Below are positions 19,933 through 27,897 of a DNA stretch of 37,463 nt, one piece after another; positions within the stretch are counted from its first letter, which is position 1, and every line of letters begins with the position of its first letter. Under the pieces are notes generated by a model. That model had not been told where the DNA came from. It did not search any database and was given only the letters and a program-made list of their open reading frames with translations. Position numbers and translations under genes: made by a program. The DNA is from Methanosarcinales archaeon (lineage in GTDB: Archaea > Halobacteriota > Methanosarcinia > Methanosarcinales > Methanocomedenaceae). Where the stretch lies: the NCBI GenBank assembly GCA_021108405.1, contig JAIOQW010000352.1, positions 1-37,463 of the forward strand, written 5' to 3'.

Positions 19933-19997
19933 AATACCAAAAATATATATTTTCTTAATCCAATTATAATTCCAAATAATTCTATGAGGGGTTTTAT

Positions 19998-20744
19998 ATG
20001 ATAATAAAGAATATTTTAATTATATTGTTAATCATTGCCATATCAATTTTTTTTTCAGGCTGCTTTAAAGCGCCGGATACCGATGGGGACGGACACCGTG
20101 ATCCTGTAGACGATTTTCCCCAGGACCCGAACGACTGGAAAGATTCCGATAAAGACGGAATAGGCGATAATGCAGAGAAAGATATTGGAACCAATCCGCA
20201 TAATTCAGATTCTGATGGTGATAATTATTCGGACGGGATTGACCTGGACCCTTTAAATGGTACAATAGGTATTGATAGTGACGAAGACAGTTATCACGAC
20301 GCAGTTGATGCCTTCCCTGAAGATGCAAATGAATGGGCCGATACTGACGGAGATGGTTATGGCGATAACTCTGATAAATATCCGGCAGAACCATTATACC
20401 ATACTTCAGTACCTAAAAACCTATCCAATTTCTCTTATGAAGAGATAGACCGTGTCACAATATACGAGAATGGGTCATCAGGCACTGAATATACCATATC
20501 AATTACTAATAATGATGATTTTAGCGGTAATTTCACAACAACAGTCTATACTTGCAATTGTGCCGATTGGACTAAAAAGGAATGCATACCAGGTACGCAG
20601 TTGAACATATCAACAGTAGCCTATGTGGGATCAAATGAAACAGAAATGGTAAAGGTCAGGGTTTTTTCAGATTATATGAAACAAACACGCACATTCATAT
20701 ATCGGATAAATGTTACCTCCTCTGAGGTTGAACAACCGGTTTAG
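19998..20744 (+). CDS. Lipoprotein with thrombospondin type-3-like calcium-binding repeats
   Basis: Lipobox IFFSGC; repeats DTDGDGHRDPVDDFPQDPNDWKDSDKDGIGDNAEKDIGTNPHNSDSDGDNYSDGIDLDP...DTDGDGYGDNSDKYP. Confidence 0.85.
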   Translation: MIIKNILIILLIIAISIFFSGCFKAPDTDGDGHRDPVDDFPQDPNDWKDSDKDGIGDNAEKDIGTNPHNSDSDGDNYSDGIDLDPLNGTIGIDSDEDSYHDAVDAFPEDANEWADTDGDGYGDNSDKYPAEPLYHTSVPKNLSNFSYEEIDRVTIYENGSSGTEYTISITNNDDFSGNFTTTVYTCNCADWTKKECIPGTQLNISTVAYVGSNETEMVKVRVFSDYMKQTRTFIYRINVTSSEVEQPV

Positions 20745-20781
20745 ATGTATCATTCAAGGCATGAGTAGTAGTTAGTAGTTA

Positions 20782-21369
20782 TCATTGCAGGTACTCTATT
20801 ATCATGTCATATGCTTCTTTTTCACAGGTTCCACCGCATTTATTTACAAGACTGCCATATGACCCTATTCTGTCTAACAATGACTTATCATTAAAAACCT
20901 TATACCGCGACGCAAGCACCAGTGCTTCTATCACTGCATTAAAACCACGGTTCACGGACCTGGGTCCTTGATTGGTAATATTACCTGCGATCATATTAAG
21001 TTGTGCTGTCATTGCGGTGCAGCCTGATGTATGATCAGCCCTAAAAAGGACCCACGCAGAAGACTGTGCTAGTACAGGAAACATTATGCCCGTGTCTGTT
21101 TTGACCATAGTAAACATCTCAATATCCAAATCATCTAATGCTGAGCGTACAAACAATATAGGGTCACGTATTATGTTGGCAGCAAGAAGTCCCGTGTCCA
21201 TGATGTTGACACTGGTATGTGACCCGTTAAATACTTTAACCCTGAAAATCCCTTTATCGCTAATAATTCCTATAGGTGCGGCATTCGGCTTGCCATCCAG
21301 GGACCTTGTAGTTACAATAACCTCATTAATGCCTTCCTTGATCCCGTATTTATCCGGACCGACATTCAA
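20782..21369 (-). CDS. DUF447 family protein (flavin-reductase-like fold)
   Basis: 'GINEVIVTTRSLDGKPNAAPIGIIS...VKVFNGSHTSVNI..TGLLAANIIRDPILFVRSALDDL'; overlaps the CitG-like gene by 4 bp. Confidence 0.75.
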   Translation of the reverse strand: MNVGPDKYGIKEGINEVIVTTRSLDGKPNAAPIGIISDKGIFRVKVFNGSHTSVNIMDTGLLAANIIRDPILFVRSALDDLDIEMFTMVKTDTGIMFPVLAQSSAWVLFRADHTSGCTAMTAQLNMIAGNITNQGPRSVNRGFNAVIEALVLASRYKVFNDKSLLDRIGSYGSLVNKCGGTCEKEAYDMIIEYLQ

Positions 21370-22298
21370 AAAGACAATCCTCCCATAAGTGCAATAAAAA
21401 GACCGGCTATTATGATATCTGCAGTAGAGCCTGGATTTATACCTGACCTGATCAACTGCTCATCAAATAAGTGTATATCTTCTTTGGTATTATCAAATCC
21501 TGATCTGTTGATCTTCTTAATAATATTTCCGGCCTGTTCGGACACACTCTGTGCTGTGGATAAACCTGACTTGGTCTGAATGAAAGTATCAGGATTACGG
21601 GCAAGTATCTCAAGGAAGGTCCATACCACAGCATCATTGATATTAATGGACCTGTACTTAATTAGAATACTATTTGCACAGGAGAATGTTAGTGGAAAAT
21701 CCATGGTCCATTCCCTTGCGACCATATCATATGAAGACGAGATCTCCATCAATTGGTATAGGGTTGTTCCCCGGGTTTTGATAGTTTCGATTGAAGTGGT
21801 GAGGTCTTTAAGGTCCATATCCTGTACTTCTTTGACCCTTACACCTGCTGCATTAAAAGCATGGTATAACTCAATGGAATCTTCTATCGTAGTGTTTTTC
21901 ACCAGTTGTATGATATTATATTTAAGCTTCGTGAATATATCATAAGGTCCATCAATCTCTTCAAGTCTTCCGGCAGCCATAACAAGTGGTATTAAAAGAA
22001 TAAATGCTCCAAAGTGCGTATTACCGCCACTTTGCCATTTTTTACTTTCAAGTACTGCCTTATGAATATATCCACCAATTCCTTTAGTGTCTGTGGAAGC
22101 TTTTTTAAGTACAGGATATACACTAACTGCCGAAGCCAGGAAGTGCTCGAACCTGGTATCGGGATAGTTATGATCTCTATCCACATTACCCGGTTTCGGA
22201 GTGGCACACACCTCAAGGATCATAGCAAGTTGGGCATATTGCGCTATACGGTGTGTATTTTTGCCTACTCCGTCTTTACCTGTATTAGCAATCTTCAT
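21366..22298 (-). CDS. Triphosphoribosyl-dephospho-CoA synthase (CitG-like) family protein
   Basis: 'AMILEVCATPKPGNVDRDHNYPDTRFEHFLASAV...SGGNTHFGAFILLIPL...HAFNAAGV'. Confidence 0.78.
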   Translation of the reverse strand: MKIANTGKDGVGKNTHRIAQYAQLAMILEVCATPKPGNVDRDHNYPDTRFEHFLASAVSVYPVLKKASTDTKGIGGYIHKAVLESKKWQSGGNTHFGAFILLIPLVMAAGRLEEIDGPYDIFTKLKYNIIQLVKNTTIEDSIELYHAFNAAGVRVKEVQDMDLKDLTTSIETIKTRGTTLYQLMEISSSYDMVAREWTMDFPLTFSCANSILIKYRSININDAVVWTFLEILARNPDTFIQTKSGLSTAQSVSEQAGNIIKKINRSGFDNTKEDIHLFDEQLIRSGINPGSTADIIIAGLFIALMGGLSF

Positions 22299-22306
22299 AT
22301 ACGAAT

Positions 22307-23167
22307 CTAAACCAGTCCTGACCTCTGGAGCAAGAGTAGATCTTCGGTACTGATCTTTTCACCCAATTTAAACTGGGAATATACCTCTTCTGCTTCTTTC
22401 TTAATCTGGGCTTTAGCTGAATTGATCTTACTCTGTTTACTCTTTCTCTTAAGACCAATTATGATCTTATCAAAGTCACGAATTTCTTTTTGGGCTTTTA
22501 TGAAAAGTTGATGTTGTTCATCTGCAGATTCCTGTACTTCTACAAATTGTTTGTGGATACTATCCGATTCCGCCCGTACTTTATCGGCTTCTTTGAATGC
22601 CTTTATCATCTTTTCATGATATTCCTGTGCGGCATCTGCAAATTGTCTTACTACCTCATGATATTCAGAGGCTTGATCTCTATTAATCTGCGCTTCTTCA
22701 AGAAGATCCTTTAATTCCTGATTACCTTCAAGCAGGGTCTTCTTTCTTTTGAACTCTTCAGTAAGATGACCTATTCTTTCAACAAGTTCTCTTTCTTTGC
22801 CAGAGTTCATTACTTCGGTCTGCTGTTTGAATTCAAGATGATCAATTTCCCGTCGCATATCCTTTAAAGACGGTCCATCACTTAGGTTCAGGTCTTTCCT
22901 TATTTGATCAATCCTGGCATAGACCTTATTGGCTTTATCATTATATTCATCACGTTTGCCTTTATTCTCACGGACAGACTCATTATTAGTATCTCGTAAA
23001 ATTTTAATTTCCTGTGCTTCATCAATGAGTTCCTTGGTCCGTTTATTGAGCTCATTTCGTTTGCTAGCAAGTTCACTTGCCTGTGCATTAAGTTTGTTAC
23101 GATTTTCCTTATTTTCCTCAGATTTTATCTTTAAATCCGACTTTCCTTTTTGTAGTTCTTCTAGCAT
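22307..23167 (-). CDS. Archaeal coiled-coil protein (COG1340-like)
   Basis: 286 aa, almost entirely charged heptad-like helix; 'KRNELNKRTKELIDEAQEIKILRDTNNESVRENKGKRDEYNDKANKV'. Confidence 0.7.
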   Translation of the reverse strand: MLEELQKGKSDLKIKSEENKENRNKLNAQASELASKRNELNKRTKELIDEAQEIKILRDTNNESVRENKGKRDEYNDKANKVYARIDQIRKDLNLSDGPSLKDMRREIDHLEFKQQTEVMNSGKERELVERIGHLTEEFKRKKTLLEGNQELKDLLEEAQINRDQASEYHEVVRQFADAAQEYHEKMIKAFKEADKVRAESDSIHKQFVEVQESADEQHQLFIKAQKEIRDFDKIIIGLKRKSKQSKINSAKAQIKKEAEEVYSQFKLGEKISTEDLLLLQRSGLV

Positions 23168-23381
23168 TACCCATTAGTCCTCCTTTTCCAACGACATGTG
23201 CTGGTTTTTCATGCACTTCATAATGCACGATACGGTATTCTAGAAATAATACGGTTTAATTGATCCGTAGTATTTTTCGAAATTAATCGGTATCCTCACC
23301 ATAAAAATAGTTATGGACACGTCGATAATTGAGCTTAATAGTAATTACATCCCTTTTAACCTTTTCGGGTGATTGTTGATA

Positions 23382-23603
23382 CTATTTCTTCATTTCTTCT
23401 ATTATTTTATTTACAATTCCTGCTTCGGCCGGGTAAGCTCTATCTCCAATAATCACAGCAGGCAATTCCTTGATCCTATATTTTTTCATTACTTGCGGAT
23501 GTTCTGTAACATCAAGTATCTTAAAACCAGCTCCTGATTCCTCAGCTGCACTTTTTATCCTACTACTTATTTCCGGTGTTGGGTCTATAGATATGATAGC
23601 CAT
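23382..23603 (-). CDS. Small thioredoxin-fold protein without CxxC (start uncertain)
   Basis: 'MAIISIDPTPEISSRIKSAAEESGAGFKILDVTEHPQVMKKYRIKELPAVIIGDRAYPAEAGIVNKIIEEMKK' has the cis-Pro-like ELPAVIIG; the longer ORF start lies inside a hairpin repeat. Confidence 0.5.
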   Translation of the reverse strand: MAIISIDPTPEISSRIKSAAEESGAGFKILDVTEHPQVMKKYRIKELPAVIIGDRAYPAEAGIVNKIIEEMKK

Positions 23604-23663
23604 CCCACAGGCACAATCCGTACGTTTATATTCCAGTTTTTTAACCAGTATTACCGTGTGCTT

Positions 23664-23692
23664 AGAAAATGCGAACGAAGTGAGCATTTTCT
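23664..23692. repeat. Intergenic hairpin-repeat copy R4 (module H3 only)
   Basis: aGAAAATGCgaacgaagtgaGCATTTTCt at the 3' end of leuB. Confidence 0.75.
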
Positions 23693-24819
23693 TAAATCTC
23701 TTTTATTATCCTGGCAATCTCATCACCGATATCAGATGTACCGCTGCTGCCTCCCATATCTTTAGTCAGCACCTTAGCTTCCTTGATATCCTGCTCAATA
23801 GCCCTCACAATAGCATCACCTGCTTCTTTCTCACCTAACTGTTCCACAAGCATAGCTCCTGCCCAGATAGTTGCAATCGGATTAGCCCGGTTCATTCCTT
23901 TATACTTGGGCGCACTGCCATGTATAGGTTCAAACATACTGGTCCCCTGCGGATTAATATTCCCTCCCGGAGCCAGACCCAAACCACCCTGTACCATTGC
24001 ACCCAGGTCAGTGATAATATCACCGAACATATTAGGTGATACAACAACATCAAAGAATTCGGGGTTCTTGACAAACCACATTGTTATAGCATCCACAAAA
24101 TTAAAATCAGTGGTCACATCAGGATACTCACTTGATATGGAATTGAACTCTTCGCGCCAGAACCCGTAGATATCTGACAGTACATTGGCTTTATCTACGG
24201 ATGACACATGCTTTCCCCTTTGCATAGACATATCAAAAGCATACCTGATCACTCTCTGGGTCCCTTCTTTGCTGATCATGCCAATCTGGTAACCTATCTC
24301 TTCACTATCCGATTCAATATCAAGTCCGAACTTTACATTATATAATGAACGGGCTACTTCAAGTACGGCTTTACTTTCTCCTTTGCCGGCCCGTCCGCCT
24401 ATTCCGATATAAAAATCCTCGGTGTTCTCTCTTATTACTGTAAAGTCGATATCTTCCGGGGTTTTATTCTTTAGTGGACACCAGACACCTTCTAAGAGTT
24501 TTACCGGCCTTAGATTGATATACTGGTCAAAATAGAACCTTGCAGATAACAGGATGCCTTTCTCAAGTACGCCCGGTTCGATCCTGGGATCACCTATGCT
24601 ACCGAGAAAAATCACATCATAGGTGTTTAATTCCTTAAGGCTTTCTTCTGAAATTAATTCTCCTGTACTCAGGTAGTGGTCGGCACCATGTGGATATTCA
24701 ATCCATTCCACATAAAAACCATATACTTCACCGGCCGCATCAATGACCTTCTTGCCTTCATCGATGATCTCAGGCCCTATTCCGTCTCCTGGAATGACTG
24801 GTACTTTGTATTGGGTCAT
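23692..24819 (-). CDS. leuB: 3-isopropylmalate dehydrogenase-type enzyme (LeuB; AksF-like alternative)
   Basis: [86 protein letters not shown]. Confidence 0.85.
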   Translation of the reverse strand: MTQYKVPVIPGDGIGPEIIDEGKKVIDAAGEVYGFYVEWIEYPHGADHYLSTGELISEESLKELNTYDVIFLGSIGDPRIEPGVLEKGILLSARFYFDQYINLRPVKLLEGVWCPLKNKTPEDIDFTVIRENTEDFYIGIGGRAGKGESKAVLEVARSLYNVKFGLDIESDSEEIGYQIGMISKEGTQRVIRYAFDMSMQRGKHVSSVDKANVLSDIYGFWREEFNSISSEYPDVTTDFNFVDAITMWFVKNPEFFDVVVSPNMFGDIITDLGAMVQGGLGLAPGGNINPQGTSMFEPIHGSAPKYKGMNRANPIATIWAGAMLVEQLGEKEAGDAIVRAIEQDIKEAKVLTKDMGGSSGTSDIGDEIARIIKEI

Positions 24820-25301
24820 GCATTCACCTGCTGTCTGGTATATTCGATAAGTCCTCCTGCATCAGTAATATTACGTACGAAATCCGGAAGTGGTACGGCC
24901 TGGTATGTCTCGTTCTTTGTTTTGTTAGTGATAAGCCCGGATGCAAGGTCCACGTCCAGTTCGTCACCTTCCTGTATGCTGTCCGTATCCGGACATTCCA
25001 TAAGCATTAGTCCTATATTAATAGAATTCCTAAAAAAGATGCGTGCAAAGCTCTTTGCTATTACGCACTTGACCCCGGCACCTGTTAGAGCCAGTGGTGC
25101 ATGTTCCCGGCTTGAACCACACCCGAAGTTCGTACCTGCTATGATGATATCACCGGGCTTGACATCAGAAGCAAATTCCGGCCTGACACCCTCAAAGGCA
25201 TGCTGTGCAAGTTCATCAGCTGTGTTTATGGTGAGATACCTACCAGGGATAATAGCATCAGTATCTATATCATTTGCGAATATCCATACATTTCCTTTCA
25301 T
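24816..25301 (-). CDS. leuD: 3-isopropylmalate dehydratase small subunit (LeuD/HacB type)
   Basis: '[21 protein letters not shown]', '[49 protein letters not shown]'. Confidence 0.88.
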   Translation of the reverse strand: MKGNVWIFANDIDTDAIIPGRYLTINTADELAQHAFEGVRPEFASDVKPGDIIIAGTNFGCGSSREHAPLALTGAGVKCVIAKSFARIFFRNSINIGLMLMECPDTDSIQEGDELDVDLASGLITNKTKNETYQAVPLPDFVRNITDAGGLIEYTRQQVNA

Positions 25302-25374
25302 TATATTCTACTCCATGTTTGGCGTATAATTGATTTTATTTGATATATTATTTTGCTGTTGATATGTTTGTATA

Positions 25375-25806
25375 TTATCTTAACCTGGAAGGATCAATCC
25401 GCTGCACTTCTTCGATAATATCAAAATGCCTATCCACACTCACTATCTTTTTAATGTCATTTTGCATCATTGTAGCAACATGAATAATATCTCTTGGAGA
25501 AATACCCTTATTCTGATATTGTTGATAAAAGTATAATGAAACTTCGACCACCTTTTTTGTAACTGGTAACACATCAAATCCTATGTCCATCATACTCCAT
25601 GCTAGGTCCACTCCTTTATCTGAAAGATTGATATGGTGATATCTATATAAAATTTCCTGGAACACTTCTGTATCGATTGCTGCGTTCAATTCTCCGGATT
25701 GAACTTTGGAAAGGATAGAAATACAGGGCTCTTTAAATTCATGTGGTTTGCCTGCAGCATACATGAAAATATTGGTATCAAGAAAATATTCACTCATCAA
25801 GAGCAC
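25375..25806 (-). CDS. PIN-domain ribonuclease (VapC-like toxin)
   Basis: YFLDTNIFMYAAG...TDTEVFQEILYRY-like acidic motif...GISPRDIIHVATMMQNDIKKIVSVDRHFDII. Confidence 0.85.
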   Translation of the reverse strand: MLLMSEYFLDTNIFMYAAGKPHEFKEPCISILSKVQSGELNAAIDTEVFQEILYRYHHINLSDKGVDLAWSMMDIGFDVLPVTKKVVEVSLYFYQQYQNKGISPRDIIHVATMMQNDIKKIVSVDRHFDIIEEVQRIDPSRLR

Positions 25807-26032
25807 CTGATTTGATTTCGTATTCCATAGTCTCCCAATCTTCTACCGGGAGTTCCATTTCAGAAATTTTCTTTACAGCATCAGATGTTTTTTTATGCAT
25901 TGGTCTTATGATAAGTTCGTGTTTTCTGTCCTCTATATAAACAGTACTGGTTTCATCCAGACCCAGCATCTTTCTCATTTTTTTAGGAATTGAAATCCGA
26001 CCAAATTTATCGATATTGGCAATTTTATACAT
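25790..26032 (-). CDS. AbrB/SpoVT-type antitoxin (VapB-like)
   Basis: 'ANIDKFGRISIPKKMRKMLGLDETSTVYIEDRKHELIIRP'; overlaps the PIN gene. Confidence 0.87.
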   Translation of the reverse strand: MYKIANIDKFGRISIPKKMRKMLGLDETSTVYIEDRKHELIIRPMHKKTSDAVKKISEMELPVEDWETMEYEIKSGALDE

Positions 26033-26080
26033 AATACCATATTAGAATTTATTGGATTTATAGCTTTTGATGGTAGATAG

Positions 26081-26224
26081 GTATCCACTTCAAATCTAAG
26101 GCAAATATAAAAAATATTGGACAGGATTAACAGGACCGACAGGATCGACAGGATATATCGCAACGTCAACATCCTATAAATCCTGTTAATCCTGTCAAAA
26201 TACCATGCTTTTTGAAGTAGATAC
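26081..26224. repeat. MITE-like inverted-repeat element
   Basis: Outer IR gtatccacttcaaa/tttgaagtagatac (13/14) enclosing a perfect 16-bp inner IR gacaggattaacagga (26120-26135) / tcctgttaatcctgtc (26181-26196). Confidence 0.6.
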
Positions 26225-26241
26225 AGAAATATCATTAGAAC

Positions 26242-26352
26242 AAAATCCTCCCTCGGTCGGATTTTCTTGACTGAAGCTTCGAAGAAGCTGAAGATTAGAA
26301 AATGTGAACGGAGTGAACATTTTCGATACATCAAGTTATACTTGAGATACTA
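26242..26352 (+). repeat. Intergenic hairpin-repeat copy R5 (modules H1-H2-H3-H4)
   Basis: aaaatcc..ggatttt; gactgaagcttcgaagaagctgaag; gaaaatgt..acattttc; atcaagttatacttga. Confidence 0.85.
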
Positions 26353-26955
26353 ATACAAATGCCCATAAAACCTCAAATAATTCTTGATAGCTGCTGAGGT
26401 CTGCCTTGGATAATGCTTTTTCATATACTCCACAAAATCGCTCCTGCTTTCGCATTCTTTTACCACACCAACCAACCGGTCAATCACTCTTAATGACTCC
26501 TCTGACGGATGTTTAGGCATCTCAAAGGAGATACACAGATCATATGGAGAAAAATAATCAACCCTGATATGCGGTGATACCGAACCCATCAAAATACCGG
26601 ATTCAATCTCTATATAGGCAGGAATACCCTCTTGCTCCAACCTGCCCTTATCAGTTAAAACCGCGAAGTTCCTACTTGAATAGGAATGAAGTTCCAGATA
26701 TATTTGCGGTCTATATGTCCTGATAGCATCTAGCAGTAAAGGGGCATATTTAATATAGTAGTCCTTATCCAGGGTGCTCATATATTCACGATCAGATACC
26801 TTTAGCATTACCAGTAAGGTCCCAAGTGTAGGTGTGGTCAATCCTTTAAGACGCTTTGAAGTAGATCTCCATTCATCACCATGTAATCCTGCAACCAATA
26901 AACGTACAGGTGCTCCACTACCATATCGTTTAAGCATATCAATGCCTATTCTCAT
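26350..26955 (-). CDS. DUF2119 family protein
   Basis: 'PVRLLVAGLHGDEWRST', 'IYLELHSYSSRNF', 'DYFSPYDLCISFEMPKHPSEES': methanogen family, carboxypeptidase/AstE-like motifs. Confidence 0.65.
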   Translation of the reverse strand: MRIGIDMLKRYGSGAPVRLLVAGLHGDEWRSTSKRLKGLTTPTLGTLLVMLKVSDREYMSTLDKDYYIKYAPLLLDAIRTYRPQIYLELHSYSSRNFAVLTDKGRLEQEGIPAYIEIESGILMGSVSPHIRVDYFSPYDLCISFEMPKHPSEESLRVIDRLVGVVKECESRSDFVEYMKKHYPRQTSAAIKNYLRFYGHLY

Positions 26956-27029
26956 CGATAATAGATAAGGTTTTATATGTACAGGGCATCAATATTTTTT
27001 AAGATATAATCTATAGTATTATGTAAAAC

Positions 27030-27172
27030 AAAATCCTCGCTAACGCTCGAATTTTCTTGACTGAGGCTCTTAAAAGAGCCGAAGATTAGAAAATGTGAAC
27101 GAAGTGAGCATTTTCGATATATCAAATTATACTTGATATACTAAAACAAAATCCTGCTAACACTTGGATTTT
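27030..27172 (+). repeat. Intergenic hairpin-repeat copy R6 (modules H1-H2-H3-H4-H1')
   Basis: Same module order as R5 plus a second H1-type stem aaaatcctgctaacacttggatttt. Confidence 0.85.
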
Positions 27173-27195
27173 ATTCTTAACAGGAGTGATAAATA

Positions 27196-27531
27196 ATGGA
27201 ACATCCTAAAATAAAAGTTGGCGCTGATTCTAACAGTAAAGAGATCGCACCAATAGCAATGGCTATCCATGAAATGGTAGTCGAACTTCCGGTTACTATG
27301 AGGACACTTAACAAACGTGGTGTAAGGATTGAAAAGGGAAAAATAATAGACGATGATTATTCAGGTCCTATACTTGAAATGGCACTTGAGAGTAACTCAA
27401 CCATCAAAACCGTACCAAAGGATGGGGCCTACAAAGATATTCCAGTAGTAGTATCCACAATCAAGAATGAAAACGGCGATGCAGTTGCCGTAATCGGAGT
27501 TGTGGACGTAATTAACGGTCTGAAATTATAA
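27196..27531 (+). CDS. DUF2111 family protein, tandem copy 1
   Basis: 'SNSKEIAPIAMAIHEMVVELPVTMRTLNKRGVRIEKGKIIDDDYSGPILEMALESNSTIKTVP...AVAVIGVVDVINGL'. Confidence 0.7.
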   Translation: MEHPKIKVGADSNSKEIAPIAMAIHEMVVELPVTMRTLNKRGVRIEKGKIIDDDYSGPILEMALESNSTIKTVPKDGAYKDIPVVVSTIKNENGDAVAVIGVVDVINGLKL

Positions 27532-27561
27532 CATTATAACATCAATAAGGAGTCAAAGATT

Positions 27562-27891
27562 ATGGAAAATCCTGATATGGAAATTACTGCTGATTCAACA
27601 AGCAAAGAGATCGCACCAATAGCAATGGCTATCCATGAAGTAATAGTGGACCTTCCCATCACAATGCGAACACGTAATAAACGTGGTGTAAGAATAGAAA
27701 GAGGAAGAGTACTGGATCATGATTATTCAGGACCTATACTCGAGATGGCACTTGAAAGTAACTCAACGATACGGACTGTTCCGAAAACGGGTGATTATGC
27801 CGGTACACCGGTAACAGTAACCACTATAAAGGATGCAAAAGGAGAAGCAATTGCTGCGATCGGAGTGGTAGATGTTATCCACGGTCTGTAG
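27562..27891 (+). CDS. DUF2111 family protein, tandem copy 2
   Basis: Strong paralogy with the preceding ORF over its full length. Confidence 0.7.
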   Translation: MENPDMEITADSTSKEIAPIAMAIHEVIVDLPITMRTRNKRGVRIERGRVLDHDYSGPILEMALESNSTIRTVPKTGDYAGTPVTVTTIKDAKGEAIAAIGVVDVIHGL

Positions 27892-27897
27892 ATAATA

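Noticed and set aside
20065-20394. 109-aa minus-strand ORF opposite the calcium-binding repeats
   Set aside because: Its His/Arg-rich composition is explained by the antisense of the Asp-rich repeats.
25975-26334. 119-aa ORF upstream of and overlapping vapB
   Set aside because: Runs through the inverted-repeat element and repeat R5; composition not protein-like.
26242-27172. Repeats R5 and R6 considered as a CRISPR array
   Set aside because: Only two long copies about 0.8 kb apart with a gene between, made of hairpins, with no regular spacers and no cas genes.
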